Assembly (NCBI RefSeq): GCF_964656455.1
Contig: NC_135718.1
Coordinates: 130,555,966 to 130,619,965 of the forward strand
Length of the DNA stretch: 64,000 nt
Source of the DNA: Halichoerus grypus
Lineage: Eukaryota > Chordata > Mammalia > Carnivora > Phocidae
Direction of reading: 5' to 3'
Shown here: positions 21,188-33,755 of the stretch, one piece after another
Numbering within the stretch: the first letter of the stretch is position 1
Layout: each line of letters begins with the position of its first letter
The notes under the pieces: generated by a model
The model's database searches: none
What the model saw: the letters and a program-made list of their open reading frames with translations, nothing else
What the model was told of the DNA's origin: nothing
Translations under genes and position numbers: made by a program

Positions 21188-22378
21188 CGCTGAGCTGAAG
21201 GAAAAGCAGTTAGGTGGCCGTCATCAGAAATGCTTTCTTCTTGGCACGTTTGGCAGAAGGGACCGTTGGCGGGGGAGGGGCAAGACTGAGAAGCAGCCTC
21301 GGAGTCATTTCCCGTTATTGTCTCTGACCAGCTGGGCCCAGGAAAAAAGTCACCCTAACCTAGCCTCTCTTAGCATCTCTGTCCCCAGGGCTGCTCGCTG
21401 GAATGCGCAGGGAAGCGTGTGTGAGCCTAGCTGTGGGCCTGTGGGAGTGTAGTGTGTGCGTCTCCGCTTTACGAGAACCAAGGGGCATGTGAGAGTGTGT
21501 ATAGCTTTGGGGGGAAATGTCACTGATTCTGGGGGCCCACGAAATGTAACACCACTGCCCAGGTGTGCACTACACAGAGCGGGATGGTTTTAACTCAAAA
21601 AGAGTTTCCCCCCCCCCCAAAGCTTTTTGATGATGCCTTTTAAATAGTCTTAGAAAAGGAGGGCCCTGTGAACATTGTACTTGCCAGAAATGATTAGAAA
21701 ATACACCATTGTTAAGGAGCCAGGTCCTGCCCACAGGTAGCCTCTCCAGAGTCCTTCCTGCAGCACAGAGCAGCATGGGAAAAGCCCATGTGTGTCCGTG
21801 GCCAAGGGAGCTGCAAGGGGCCAGGCCTGGGAGAGAGCTGACCTTTGCCCTGCGGGTCTCTGGCTTTTCTGTGTGTTTGTCTGTCTGTCTTGGTGAATGG
21901 GATAGGTGGATTCCCTCGTGCGGAGCTTTTGTAGCACTGGGCTTTCCAGGCCTGGGGCCGCCTTGGACTAATACATCCTTGAACAGTGACTTTGACAGGG
22001 AGAGTCGTCCCCACCCCACACCTTCCTGATGTCTGCATTGACTGGGGTATAGGGACTAGAGCGCGGTCTGCTTTGACCCTGCCCAGGAATGTTTGGAATG
22101 CGTGGGACAGGGCTGGCTACCCAATGTGACTTCTGTGGTCAGCACCCTCAGGGTCTAGGACCGCCTCTGATCTTGCAAATAGGGAAGTGGCTGGGATCCC
22201 AGAACACTCCCTCCTTCTCTGTGGGGACTTGTAATATTGGAGACCCAGGGGAATGAAAGGGGCTTTGTTGGTCAGGCTCTTACTGAAAAGGCCTCGGATC
22301 TCTTCATTCCCCCCCTGAGAAAGCTCTCTGGCTCCCTCCCTGCCCTGGCCCCCTTCTGGGCGGTGGGGATCTTATCTT

Positions 22379-22418
22379 CCTAAACTTCTGGAGCTTTGAG
22401 ATAGGGCTGGGATGTGGC
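22379..22418 (+). repeat. 40-bp exact direct repeat, copy 2
   Basis: Identical over 40 bp to 21148-21187, same orientation, same intron. Not recognised as part of a known repeat family. Confidence 0.95.
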
Positions 22419-23628
22419 TATTCCTCAGGGGTTTACAAGTATCTTCTTATGTCTTAACGTCCCTGCCTTCTGCCCCATAAAGTGGACCATGATCAGATGA
22501 CAGGAGATGGCAAGGGGAGAGGGGCTCTGCCTCTCTCAGATTTGCCCCCATCTTTCTCATCCTCTCGGCTTTTGGTAATATTGGAACTAGAGAGTAGTAG
22601 GGCACCCTCGGTTAGCTTCCACGACCCTTCTGTAGAAGGAAATCGGGCCTGTGGGGACAGTGTCACACGGATAGACTTAGCCCCGCAGGGCTGACTGACA
22701 CCCCGGGTAGCTTTGGGTGGGAGACGAGAATGTGAGAGAGGGCACAGATTTGAACGAATCTCCCTGAAGACTTACGCAACAAAGAGGCCCACAAATGTGT
22801 GTCACTTGCGTCCTGGGATTTCTCCAGCTACCGAGCACAGAGTACGCTGTGACTGCATTAGTGCCCATCCCACGTCTTAACGTGAAGGGAAAGGACTTGG
22901 GGCTCCTGGAGCCCAGATGTCCTCGGAAGAGAGGAGTTAGGGTGGAGTGGGGTAATTGCAGGAAGGAGCATCACTGGGTAGGGAAGAAGGGAGGAGAGGC
23001 AGGGCCATGGACAAGAGATGAGAGCCTGGGGACAGGCAGACAGTGAGACAGGAGACACAGACCCCGCGGGGAGGCTGACCCACAGAGTGGGGACTCTTCT
23101 CGCTCTGTCATTGGGTTTGGGGGTGTTAGAACTCAAACAGCTGTGAGAAAGGGTACTTTTGGAGTGAATGGCTGGGAATGGGAGTCTTCCCAGTGCTCCT
23201 GCAGGACACAGCCGCCACCTGCCCCCCTCCAAGGCGGGAGCTCCAGGGCCGGACCCAGGTGCTGCTAACTGGCCTGTGTCTGGGTGGTGCTGGTCGGGGA
23301 CCCCATGCCATCCCTGGGGCCTGAGCGATTCGGGGTGGGTCCTTCCCCATCCTCATCCTCACTCTGGGCGGGGTGCATGCTGGGTGCTTCGAGCCACACA
23401 GACCATGAGAAGAAAATGAAACACACACAGGGCTTCATTCTCTTCCTGGCCCATGGCTGTGTTATCTCACTGTGACCCGTCCGACCCAGTCCGTCACGCT
23501 GGGGGAGGCTTCTGGTCCCTGAGCCCCATCGCCTCCCCGGGGCTGCCTGCCTTGCACGCGGGGCCGCGAGTCCAGGCTGGGGGTCGCCCGGACCGACCGG
23601 ACGCGGCTGTTTTACATTTCCCTCCCAG

Positions 23629-23829
23629 CTCCTCCCACGTCGCCCCCGACCACGGTGGGTGCCACAGGCGCCCCCGCTGCCACCACCGAAGCCACAACAG
23701 TCCCCACCATCCCAAGTGTCGCACCTACCACCGTGGCCACCACCACCGTCGCCACGACTACAACCACTGCCGCCACCACCACGGAGAGGCCTCCCACCAC
23801 CACCTCCGGGACTAAGATGCCCGAATCCG
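23629..23829 (+). CDS. NFASC: NFASC mucin-like exon (NF186-type)
   Basis: Acceptor CTCCCAG, donor GTACTG (weak). 67 codons, phase 1 at both ends, from [16 protein letters not shown] to SGTKMPES. About 26 of the 67 residues are Thr, with many Pro and Ala. This is the O-glycosylated PAT/mucin-like segment of the neuronal form. It looks somewhat shorter than the human segment as I remember it. The exon and its flanks are CpG-rich. Confidence 0.95.
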
Positions 23830-26800
23830 GTACTGCCCACTGTCCCTGCGCCCCGTCCCTCCGCCGGAGGCCCCCCGCGTACGAGGGCGGGTCTGGGGTG
23901 CCGTTAGCCGACACCTCCCGTTGTTTCTACCTGGAGAGCGCACAGGGATTCTCAGTCCGGGAGCCGGGGGGCACGGAGCACCCCCTAGGCGCTCTCCACC
24001 TTGGGTGGCCCTCAATGGCTCCGCAGCCGTGTTCTAGCCTCAGATCCTTGATGACAGAGGCCCACCCTCCTCAGGCAGGACCCCTGGGTCCCGGATGAGA
24101 GGGCTGCCTCCACCTCCGTGAGGAGCAGCAGCTCGGGGCTGAGCACTCCGGAAGGGAGAGAGCGTGGGCAAGGGCAGGGGCCTGACCCTGGATAGTTGGC
24201 CTGAGAGGGCTTCCCGCCCCGGCCATGTCACTTCCAGCCCTGCAACATAGAGGAGAGGGGAGTGGTCGGCCCCGCCGGGCAGCTCTGTTCCCAGAGCCCT
24301 GCTCTTCCCTCACCCCTCTCCCAACAAAGCACATTTACAGCCCTCCCCCTTTTTTTTTTTAAGAAGAGCTTCCAGGAAAGAGCATTGCTAGAGAGACCCA
24401 TAATGCCCGAGGGTGCTCTGTCCCTCTTCCCATTCGCATTCCCCACACCCCAGATGCACACATGGAGGGAGAATCGCAGCCTTTCTCGGGGCCCCTGGTA
24501 AGAAATGATTCCAGGCTGGCCTGCTAAGCCCACAAAATGTGCTGTTCCTCCATCCTGCAGCCAGGCCAGGAAGCTCGGTTCTTCCAGCATGAGGACAACC
24601 CCTCAGAAACCCAGCCATACTTCTAAGAACCAAGCATCAAACACTCTTTCATTACCATCCAGGGGAGGGCCTCTAGCTTGCAGAGCCCACAGGCCAGCTG
24701 TAGAGTCAGCATGATGCAGCTGACAGGGCAGGCAGGAAGCACCCAGAACCCTCCGCCGGCAGCTGTAGGGTGGTAGGCCCCCACTGTGTCCTGGGCAAGT
24801 CCCTTTACCTTCCGGGGCCTCACTTCTCAGCACCTCAGTGAGGATGGAGGCTTGATGCACGTGTGAGTATCATCTTTAATTCAGTTACATGGAGTTACAT
24901 GAGCCCTAAGGGGACACGTAACTGACACTATGTTCTTCAAGCCTTGAAAACACCGATTTGCTTTAAAGATACAATATCTAGAATTTAAACAATATGGGCT
25001 TTAGGAAGACGTTGGCTGAGGAGGAAGCCTGGCAGGCTATTAGAAGCTGCCACCAGTAGTTTGGTGATGGGTGTTCTTTGGGGCCACAGGGAGGCATCTT
25101 TACCTTATAACAGGGCTCTGTGTCCCCATGAATGCTGTGAGGTCACAGAGGAGATGCACAAAGGATGAAGAAGGGACTGGATCTTGCTCCCCAGCAGAGT
25201 TACTTGCCCTCTGGAGAGGTTGGCCTTGCTGCCACATAGGACAAACCCCATGGACTCTCACATGCAACTTCTAACTGCCCAAGACACCGCGGAGGACCTG
25301 CCTGTGCCCCTGAACTTATCCTTAGAGCCTGGGGACACCCCTCAAACGTCCTCACTTCCCTTAATGCAGCAGAGTGGCTCTGTCATCCATGATTTTTTAA
25401 ATGATCATTCATCTTTATCATGTCTTATGCCTTAGGACCACATTTCCTAAGTTTACTTTTTTCAGGGTGAAATGGGACTTTTTATTTGTCCTTAACTTGT
25501 TTCTTTCAAGATTTCAAGGGATAACCCCTAATTCTCCCATTCCAGGACTTGGCAGAACAATCCATACTTCCTCTCACACTTTCTGTTCTTTATAGCAATT
25601 GATAGCCCTCCTTCCTGGTCTTTCTCTTTGAACATTTTCTTTAGCGGTCGATATCTAGGTCTCTCTACATGGCACTGCCTTCCCCCAGCTCCCACCTCTA
25701 AGTCTTTTGCTTCCCCATCACTTCACCTTTTCTAGCAGTGCCCCAATCTCCACTACCTTTGAGACCGTCAGATTTGGGTCAGTATTGTATTGGTGGCCAA
25801 ACTGTTTAAACCCAAATTCTCTGGCTATTTCCAGGCCCCAGAGCTGAAGAGGAAGAAGCTCAAGTTCCCAAATCATGAGTTCTCCTAGTTCATTCCCACT
25901 CGCAAGAACCATGAGATTCCAAGGAGCTGGGATTTGGGGTGGCTAAAAGCCACCAGTACAATGGAGACCCCAGGCAGATAAGTAAAGAAGCCTGTGTTCT
26001 GCCCTTCCCACAGAGAATGCCCCATGGCGCCATCAGTGGAGTCTCTTTCTTGGCCCCTCACCTAACATGAATCATATTCACCTGGGGCAACCGGCAACTG
26101 ACAAGGTTGTAGTAGAGAAGGCACTTCTTTGAAGCGAAGACCAGGAGATCTTTTATCACTTCCCAGCCCTGCAGACTCAGTCACATGTCAAATAGATAAT
26201 GAATAAATGCATCACCAACGTACTCTATTCATTTATTTTTGACAAGTGAGTTGGTGACAGTGCCCCCTTGCATGCTAATAAAATATACAGGAGCCACACT
26301 TGTAAAATCTTTGAAATACAAGGCTTCACGCTAGTACTCCACTATTAAATCTTTGCTGGGAAATGGGGTAATCAGACTGCTGGGACTCGTGAAAAATGAT
26401 TACGTTTGAAGATTAGTGCCACTCTCCTGTCCACAGGCTATGGTTTCAGACAGTGCCGTGGCTTTGATAAAGTAGCTCCCAGCTCATAGGCACTAGATAA
26501 TTAATGTCTTCCGTATTACATGGAGATCAAGCCTCAAAGACAATTTAGTGCTGAGAAGCCAAAAGAACTGGATTCTTCTGGTGTCTGAACCTTTGAGGGT
26601 GGGGGGTCAAGAAGGAGTTACCTTCTTTGGGTCCCACCTAGCCCAGGAGAGGGAGAAGAGGGGTTCATACCTCTCCTCTCTACTTGGGACCCTGGGGTTG
26701 TAGACCCCAAGTCCCCTCAGAGAGTCCAAGGCCATGTTCCACATAATCCAAGATCTTGCTGACCAAGAAGGACCACAGGGACTCCAGAGACACCCGTCTG

Positions 26801-27372
26801 GGTTACTGTTCTCCCCCAGTCTCAGGAGCCCTGTAAAGCTCTCCGACATTTGGTCCCGCCCTTCCTACACATCACGACTCTCGAGGGCCTTTGGAAGATC
26901 CCTCTCTCCTTCCTGTAGAATGTCTGTGGTTGAAGGGAATGAGGCTGGCACATCTCTCGCCCTCGGTCTGTATGCTGGCCAACGGGGCTTTCTCCGGGTT
27001 CCTTCCGCCGCCCCATTCCGATCCATGACAAGGGATCTAAAAAGGGAAAGAGCCCAGGTTCGAGCCCCAGGTGGCATAGGTCAAAACCCGCTCTTTCGTT
27101 CCTGCCCCTACCTGTGTGGACACACAGACCGTCTCCAGCTCTCCCGCACTCACAGGTCCTCCTGACTGCACCCGCTCGTACCTGGGTGGCGACCTCTGGC
27201 CTGGTCACCGAGGCTGCAGCCTGGAGCTCTGTCGGGCCCCGTGCACAGCCTCTTCTGAGTCCTCCCTTTCCGAGCTGCGCACGTGTGTATATATATGTGT
27301 GTGTGCACGTGTGTGTGTCTCCAGAGCTGCCTCCCTCCTCACCACTAACCCCTCTTCTAACCTGCCCACCAG
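23830..27372 (+). other. NFASC: Intron between mucin and FN5 exons
   Basis: 3543 bp. GC-rich first third, possible MIR fragment near 24770-24850, AT-rich middle (about 24870-26560) with no recognised repeat, then a GT/AT microsatellite at 27281-27319 just before the acceptor. No extra exon. Confidence 0.7.
27281..27319 (+). repeat. GT/AT microsatellite, imperfect
   Basis: acgtgtgtatatatatgtgt followed by more GT units, 54 to 92 nt upstream of the FN5 exon. Alternating purine-pyrimidine, potentially length-variable. Confidence 0.8.
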
Positions 27373-27489
27373 CCCCCGACAGGCAGTCCATATGGAACGT
27401 CACGGTGCTCCCCAACAGTAAATGGGCCAACATCACCTGGAAGCACAATTTCGGGCCCGGAACTGACTTTGTGGTTGAGTACACCGACA
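27373..27489 (+). CDS. NFASC: NFASC exon: first half of FN5 (NF186-type)
   Basis: Acceptor CCACCAG, donor GTAAGC. Encodes [15 protein letters not shown] to VVEYTD with sequons NVT and NIT and Trp in ITWKH. Phase 1 in and out. Confidence 0.96.
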
Positions 27490-28759
27490 GTAAGCATTGC
27501 TGAGCGGTGGGGGGGGGTGATGGCAGCAGCTGCGGCGGGTAGTGTAGATGCCATTAGAGAGATTCTGCGAACTCCCCCAGGCTCCGAGGGGCCTGTTAGC
27601 CCGGCTTAATTATGACTTAATGAAATCGATACGCGCTCCGGCGGCAGTGGGGTGGGAAGAGCAGCTGAGAGAGAAGGAAGAGGGCTTCTGAAGCCATTAG
27701 TGGAGGTCTAGGGTTGCATGTGCTGGGGAGGACCTGGGTAATGGGGCCCTGCGTCCGCTTCCTGCCCAGGATGAGGGTTCTGAAAGCACCACCACTCCCC
27801 CCCCCAGCCATGAGCCAAACCTCACTTCTGCCTGGATTTCCTTAACTCACAATCCATGTTTCTGGTGTCTCCACTAGACAGGCTAGGCCAGTTCAGACTT
27901 TTGGGTATAGCTGCGCTTTGCTCACAGAGGAATACCAGTGGCCTCCCATCCAAGGCACTGACCGGGGCCACTTTGTCGCAGAGAGCGGGTGGCTGGAGCT
28001 GAGCTGTTCACTCTTTGTTGGATCTTAGGATCAAGGGTACATATTTATCAGACTGTAGAGTGTGGTCAAGATATCTGCCTTCTTTGAGGGAAGGGCCCTG
28101 CCCCTGAAGATTCAGACCCACTATGGTGTTATCCTTAGCAATGAATGAAACCAGCTCACCCAGCCAGGAGATCCGCCTGGGCGAGCTCCCCGAAGATCTG
28201 TAAGGAAAGAGCAAAGCCGACTGTCAGTCCTCTGTGGTTGGAGGGGTTCACATCCCTAGAATCGGCACCCCGACTTTGGTCCTTGCTCGTGCAGCTTCCT
28301 GCAGCCACCTGTACCCCGCACGCCAGATGCCAGGGTACTGGCCTCTCCTGATGTGTGAATCCTCCACACAGCGAGAAAAGACAGGTGAAACCAGGAGTGA
28401 GAGCCAAGAAGTAGAGTCCTGCCTCACCTCCATTTACCAGGAGGGATGCTGAGTGGCTCTCGGACCCTCACCGGGAAAGCTCCCACCCGGGAAGTAGGTC
28501 ATAGTGTCTAGTGTTTCAGACTGTAGTGAGGAAAGAAAGCTTGGGGAGAGAGAAGAGCGCCCTTGGCGGGAAGGCTGCTGTGTGGGAGAGTCGGCACCGC
28601 CTGGAAGGGCTGGTGGAGCTGTCCAGTGACCTCCTGGTCTGCGCAGCGGCCTGGCCCTCCCCCCATGCTTCTGCCCTTGACCGGTGACCAGGAACCTAAG
28701 CACTGCCTCTCCAGCTCCTCGTGCCTGGCCCTAGGCTGACTGAGGTTTCTGTTCCCCAG
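27490..28759 (+). other. NFASC: Intron inside FN5
   Basis: 1270 bp. A short AT-rich block with TAATTA (27607-27612) and ATCGAT (27625-27630) lies about 120 nt after the donor, and TGCATG at 27715-27720. No exon. Confidence 0.75.
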
Positions 28760-28912
28760 GCAACCATACGAAAAAAAGTGTCCCTGTTAAGGCCCAGGCC
28801 CAGCCTGTACAGCTGACAGACCTCTATCCCGGGATGACATACACGTTGCGCATTTATTCCCGGGACAACGAGGGCATCAGCAGTACCGTCATCACCTTTA
28901 TGACCAGTACAG
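28760..28912 (+). CDS. NFASC: NFASC exon: second half of FN5
   Basis: Acceptor TTCCCCAG, donor GTGAGA. Encodes [15 protein letters not shown] to VITFMTST, including the [17 protein letters not shown] strand. Leaves in phase 1 towards the transmembrane exon. Confidence 0.96.
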
Positions 28913-31900
28913 GTGAGAGGGGGTCTGGCCGGGCCACCCCCTGCAAGCATGGGCATTGCATTCCATTCTCAGCTTCCTGCTTGTCTCTCCTCCTTGGAAA
29001 GAAGACTCATCCCACCCATTCCCCACCTTGCATGGCGTGTCTCGGCTCTTATTAGACGTCGGTCCACAGCTCCCAGGAAGCCAAGAGGAGCCAGAGTGCA
29101 TGCACAGTGGCGAGGAAGCGCCCTTCTGACCCCGAGGCGTGCGTGGGGAGTCCGAAGGAAATAGGATTGTAGGCTGAGGACGGAGGAGGCGCCTGGCCCT
29201 CCTCGCTGTGCTTAAAACAAAAGGGCTTGGCACAGGTGCAAACTTGGGCCCTGTGTGTGGGTCTGGGGGCTGGAGGAGCACAGGGCAGCCTGCCCCATGT
29301 GCACAGGACCTTGCTTCCTCACGTGGCATTAAGAGATAGGGCCATCCAAGGGTCTCGACCTAGAAATCTTCCCAGCATCAGCATGTATATCCCTGCCTTG
29401 CCACTGTCATCTGTTAAAAAAATTCCGAAGTGTGTGACATGAGTTGTTGGGGGCTTTCTTTTGGCTTAATTTTTATCCCAAGTTTGCCATGGCTTCAAAG
29501 TAGTTGATCTTCATCGAGTTGGGGGAGAGGAGGAAGCTCTCCAGTAGGAGCAGAGCTCTGGCTCGAAAAGGACTTCAACTGTCGCTAGAGAAGCAACCTC
29601 AGCGTGCCAAAGGAATAGGCCAGCAGGGGCTCCGGAAACGGGAGAAGGTCAGGTTGGGCAGGCAGCTTGGAGACTTGAGGGCACCTGCTCATGTGTTCGT
29701 GTGTATCTTCCCAGTCGGCCAGGCAGGTGGCCATGCTAAGCCCTGGGGCCAAGGGCGAGTGTTGGGGGAAGAGCCAGAGAGAGAAAAGGACCAGTCCCTG
29801 CCCCCAGGATGTCCTGATCAGATGCGGGTTAGTAGACACACGCATAGAGGAAAAAACCACACAATGATTTATATGGCATTCTGAATGTTGACTGAAATAC
29901 TCATCGCTCTTCCTGCGCCTGGCCAGGCTCATCCTGGTAGCAGGCATCTTAAGAGTCACTACGCATCTGTATAAATGTCTCACTCCACCCCTTCTGGCCT
30001 GGTCCCTCCTGTCTGGACGTCCTGTCCTCGCCCCGTGCCTCCACCTCTACTGCCCATGCCCAGGCTGTCGAGATGCAGGGAGTCTGAGAGTCCAGCTGCC
30101 TGCTTGAGGCCAGCCCAGCCAACTCAGGCAAGACATCTGAGCAAGTGGCCTGGCCAGCGTGGGAGCCAGGCAAGGGAACTGGACAGTTGGCCGAGCAGAG
30201 CAGGTGGCTGGACTCTGTCTGACCCAGTCAGGATCCCAAGCTGTTGCTTATCGGTGCGTGCATTTGAGTTTGCTTCATTATCAACCTGAGTCCAGCACAG
30301 AGGCAGGAAGCACAGATAAGATCCCAGGCTAGAGCCCCTTCCTAGGGAATGCTACAAAAGCCAGGGCAGCCTGCTTCCAGAGTTTGACTTCTCCCAGCGC
30401 TAAGTCCTGGGGCTGTGAGTGAGGGGTGCGGAGAAAGAGCCAGAGAGGAAAGGACCAGGCCCTGCCCTCGGGGACATCCCAATCTGCTTCCCCATATAAA
30501 ACATGCGGTACAGGGGGGAAAAAAAAGAAAAGAAAAATAAGACGACCGATAATACACTTCTGAACATTGACTCAGTGTCCTTTTCTCTTTTCCTGTGGTT
30601 GTTCTGGAGACACTCTTCCTGATAGATTGCTTTCAGAGTGAGTGAGTTGTCCCAGATTCCTCTCCGTGCAAGCTGGAGTGAGCAGGTTTGCAACCCTAGC
30701 CCTGAGTACATATTGCTCATTGATGTCGCTGGCTGGCTAGAAATTACTATGTGCAAACCACAGAGGGAAAGGAAATATTTTCACTTTCTGAAGTTTGTGT
30801 GTTTCTGGATTCTTTGAAAATGCACGCTGTGTATCCTGTGGGTGGACTCCCGAGCCAAGTTCACACGATCCCCTAGGTCCCAGAGTCTCATCACAGCAAG
30901 AGTTTATGAGCATCTCTGGGTCCAACCCAGAGGTCATTTAGGTGACCACAGGCCATCACTTCAGTCCACAGACTCAAATATGCGGCAGTGGTTCAGGGGG
31001 GATATGGAAGAAAACCACTAGGAATGCTAACCAGCTCCCTGACCCTCAGCGGGAAGATCCCACATGGAAAGTTAATCACCTCTTTGAAGCTTTTGAAGGC
31101 AAAGAGACCCAAGGGGCCACAAAAACATAACTCTGGACTCCGGAGGCTCGCCAGCTCTTCTGTCCTGGGGTGGGCGGGATGGGGCCAGGCGGCAGCAGGC
31201 AGGTGCTGACGGTGGGCCACAGGACAGACTGCGAACTGCCTCAGACCTCAGGAAAGCGGGAGGAGGGACATGAGGGGACCTCCCCGTAGTGAGTCTCTTT
31301 CGGTTGTGTTTGGAAGAATCCCACCGTGGGGCACGGTGGTGAGGCAGAGGCGTCAGATGGTGCTTCTAAGAGCAGCTAAGCCCAAATGCATCTGCAGGAA
31401 GTCCACCCCTGTTCTGCATGTTCATCTACCCTTATTTCTGAAATGTAATTCTCCTGCGGACTTCGAGTGACTGGCCTTTGAGTCATGAGAACTGCCTGCC
31501 TTGCACATGAATGGCCCATTTCTGAGCAGTGTTGCAGGCTGTGCTGTGTGGGAGGCACACAAAATATGGCCTCTGGTCGGGAGTAAGAGGCATTTGGACC
31601 TGAGTTTGCCAGGCCTTGTGGGCCAGCGGAGCCGGTGCTGTTCTGCTCCCCATTCCAGTGGAAGGTGGCGAGTGTAAGTGCACCCCAGTCTTTGAATGTT
31701 GTCATTACTGTCTCCATTAGGAATCTTGAAACATGTTGAGCAGATCGATTAAGAATGATGTTGGCAGACAAATGTAATGCGCTTAAGCCTCACTGCAAGG
31801 CCTTCCGCCTCTCAGAGTCCACTCTGTCGGGTCACGTTGTGAGTGAGATCATCTTGTCCTAAATTGCTTTTGGTTCTTGAGAAACTAAGTCATTTTGTTG

Positions 31901-31937
31901 GAGTCTGGTTGAGCTCACCTCACCCCAGATCCCACCT

Positions 31938-31960
31938 GGTTTGGGTTTGGGTTTGGGTTT
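31938..31960 (+). repeat. (TTTGGG)n simple repeat
   Basis: About four units of ggtttg just upstream of an L1 fragment. Confidence 0.85.
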
Positions 31961-32095
31961 TTATTGACATATCATTGACATACAACATTGTGTTAGTTTC
32001 AGGTGTACAACATAATGATTTGATATATGTATATATTGCAAAGCCATGGCCATGAGAAGTTTAGTTAACAACCAGCGCCACACGTAGTTACAAAA
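31961..32095 (+). repeat. Ancient L1 (L1M-type) 3' fragment
   Basis: attgacatacaacattgtgt, then a caggtgtacaacataatgat segment and tatatattgcaaag, ending near an acacgtagttacaaa stretch. This is the typical 3' UTR of old mammalian L1 copies. Inactive fragment. Confidence 0.75.
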
Positions 32096-33649
32096 CCCAC
32101 TTGGATTTGAACAGCCTTCTGGGTCCAGAACATTCTTCGAACCTTTTTGGTAAGGACTGAAGGTAACATCTGAGCTTCAGGTGCTGTCAGGAATGGAGAG
32201 CTACATTCGCTTTCCGGATTGCCCATATGGCCGCTCTCCCTGGGATTGTGACTTCCTGTCCCAAGAGAAAGGGAGTCTCGGGGAGATGGCTTGTCAGGAC
32301 ATATCAGAACAAGCATCAGGAAGATGGTAGTGGAGAAAACCAACTGTTCTGCAGAAGGTGGGAACCACCATCCAAACTCAAGTTGTGGCGCATGGTCAAG
32401 CCAATCTCCCTGTGACCCCGGCAAGTATCCCAAATTAACCATATTGAATTAGGATTAAACTGATCTTTAATAAGTAGTCACTGCCTGCTTGCTATGTGAC
32501 CAGCATCGTGCTAAGCACTAGGGGGCCCAAAGACTCCCCTGTTCTCAAGCCTTTAATAGTATCATTAAAAATCCAGACCCAGGAAACAGAGCGATTGAAT
32601 GTTACATTTCGCGGAGTAAACGGGTAAAATCGGACTTCTGAGATTGGTGTGAGCTGGAGGAGTGGGAGATTGAGGAAGGAGGGGTGGAGTGTGGAGGTGG
32701 AGAGCAAGAAGGGTGGCAGGCCAGGCTCTCTTGGGCACGGGGGAGGGGGGGAGCTGCAGGGAGGGGACGCGCAGAGCACCTGGAAGGCCAGGCATGATGG
32801 GAGGTGTCCTGAGAGCATAATGACATGATGTGCCATTGTATCCTTGGGACCTGATAGACCCGGGGTGAGGAGGGGACCCCTCTAGCCTGGAGCAATGGGG
32901 CAAATATGAAGGACACTGGAAGGAGAAAGGATAAGCCTTAGGGATGGCAGGAATGGGGAAGCCACTGGCGGGAGTGGAGAGCATCGAGGGGCAGGAAGAC
33001 ATGGGTTGAATTTCAAGCAGATGGACCATCCAAGGAGATGTTAGGATGTTGGCTGGGAACACTGGGCTTACAGCTGCGGACGTGGCTGGAGGGACAATGC
33101 GAGATGAGTAAAGGGATTGCCGGTTGGAAAGTCAGGCCTGGAGGACAGGGGAAGGTAGGAGCCAAGGAAGTAGAGGCAGGTTTGGGAAAGACCCACTCCA
33201 TGGTGGTAGTTGCTGAGTAGAGAGAGGCTTGAGGTTGGCCTGACGGGATTGGAGGAAGGAGTTGACGGGACCCGGAGACCATGGAAGGTGAAGGAGTTCA
33301 CCTAGAAAAGGACAGTGCCTGAGCTAGAGCTGAAAAGTCTGGTGGGTTCCTCCAGGGTTTTTGTTTTAAGATCCAGGAAGCTTCAATGTGTTTAACAGCA
33401 GGAGGGAGGAGAAAGCAAAGAGGAAGACTCTGGAGGGTCTGAGATCCTTCTAGGACTGAGCCCCCCCAGGAGGGGCGAGCTGCTGCCACTGCTCTGGAGG
33501 CAGGGACAGCTGTGGAGGCTGTGAGGTTTCAGTGGTCACACTGATGTCACCGGCATGGGGAAAGGATGGCGTGGAGCAGCACGAGAGGGAGCAACAGTTT
33601 GGGGGTCAGGTAGAGGGGAGCGGAGGGATTGCGAGGCAGCAGCAGAGGT

Positions 33650-33755
33650 CCAGTTGAGGTGCACATAGCTTACCAGCTCTGTGACCTTGAGCAAATCACA
33701 TAAACTCTCTGTGCCTCAGTTGTCTCATCTGTAAAATGGGGATGATAAAGCCTTC
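33650..33755 (+). repeat. MIR element, forward
   Basis: tgtgaccttgagcaaatcac followed by ctcagttgtctcatctgtaa matches the MIR core closely. Confidence 0.85.

Larger units (their letters stand above)
18239..23628 (+). other. NFASC: Large intron with TGCATG cluster and 40-bp duplication
   Basis: 5390 bp. Contains three TGCATG hexamers at 18728-18753, an exact 40-bp direct repeat (21148-21187 and 22379-22418), and a CpG-rich end at about 23480-23628. No SINE or additional exon recognised. Confidence 0.75.

Noticed and set aside
23265..23914. Long antisense frames with Val/Ala/Thr or Gly runs over the mucin exon
   Set aside because: Shadows of the ACC/GCC-rich Thr-Ala coding repeat on the + strand.
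29733..30580. Two similar segments (29733-29915 and 30399-30580) as a local duplication
   Set aside because: They share only a diverged 'ctaag-cctgggg ... aaaggaccag-ccctgccc' outline, as expected from two independent insertions of the same ancient repeat.
31938..31960. TTTGGG units as interstitial telomere sequence
   Set aside because: The vertebrate telomere unit is TTAGGG; this is a short simple repeat beside an L1 end.
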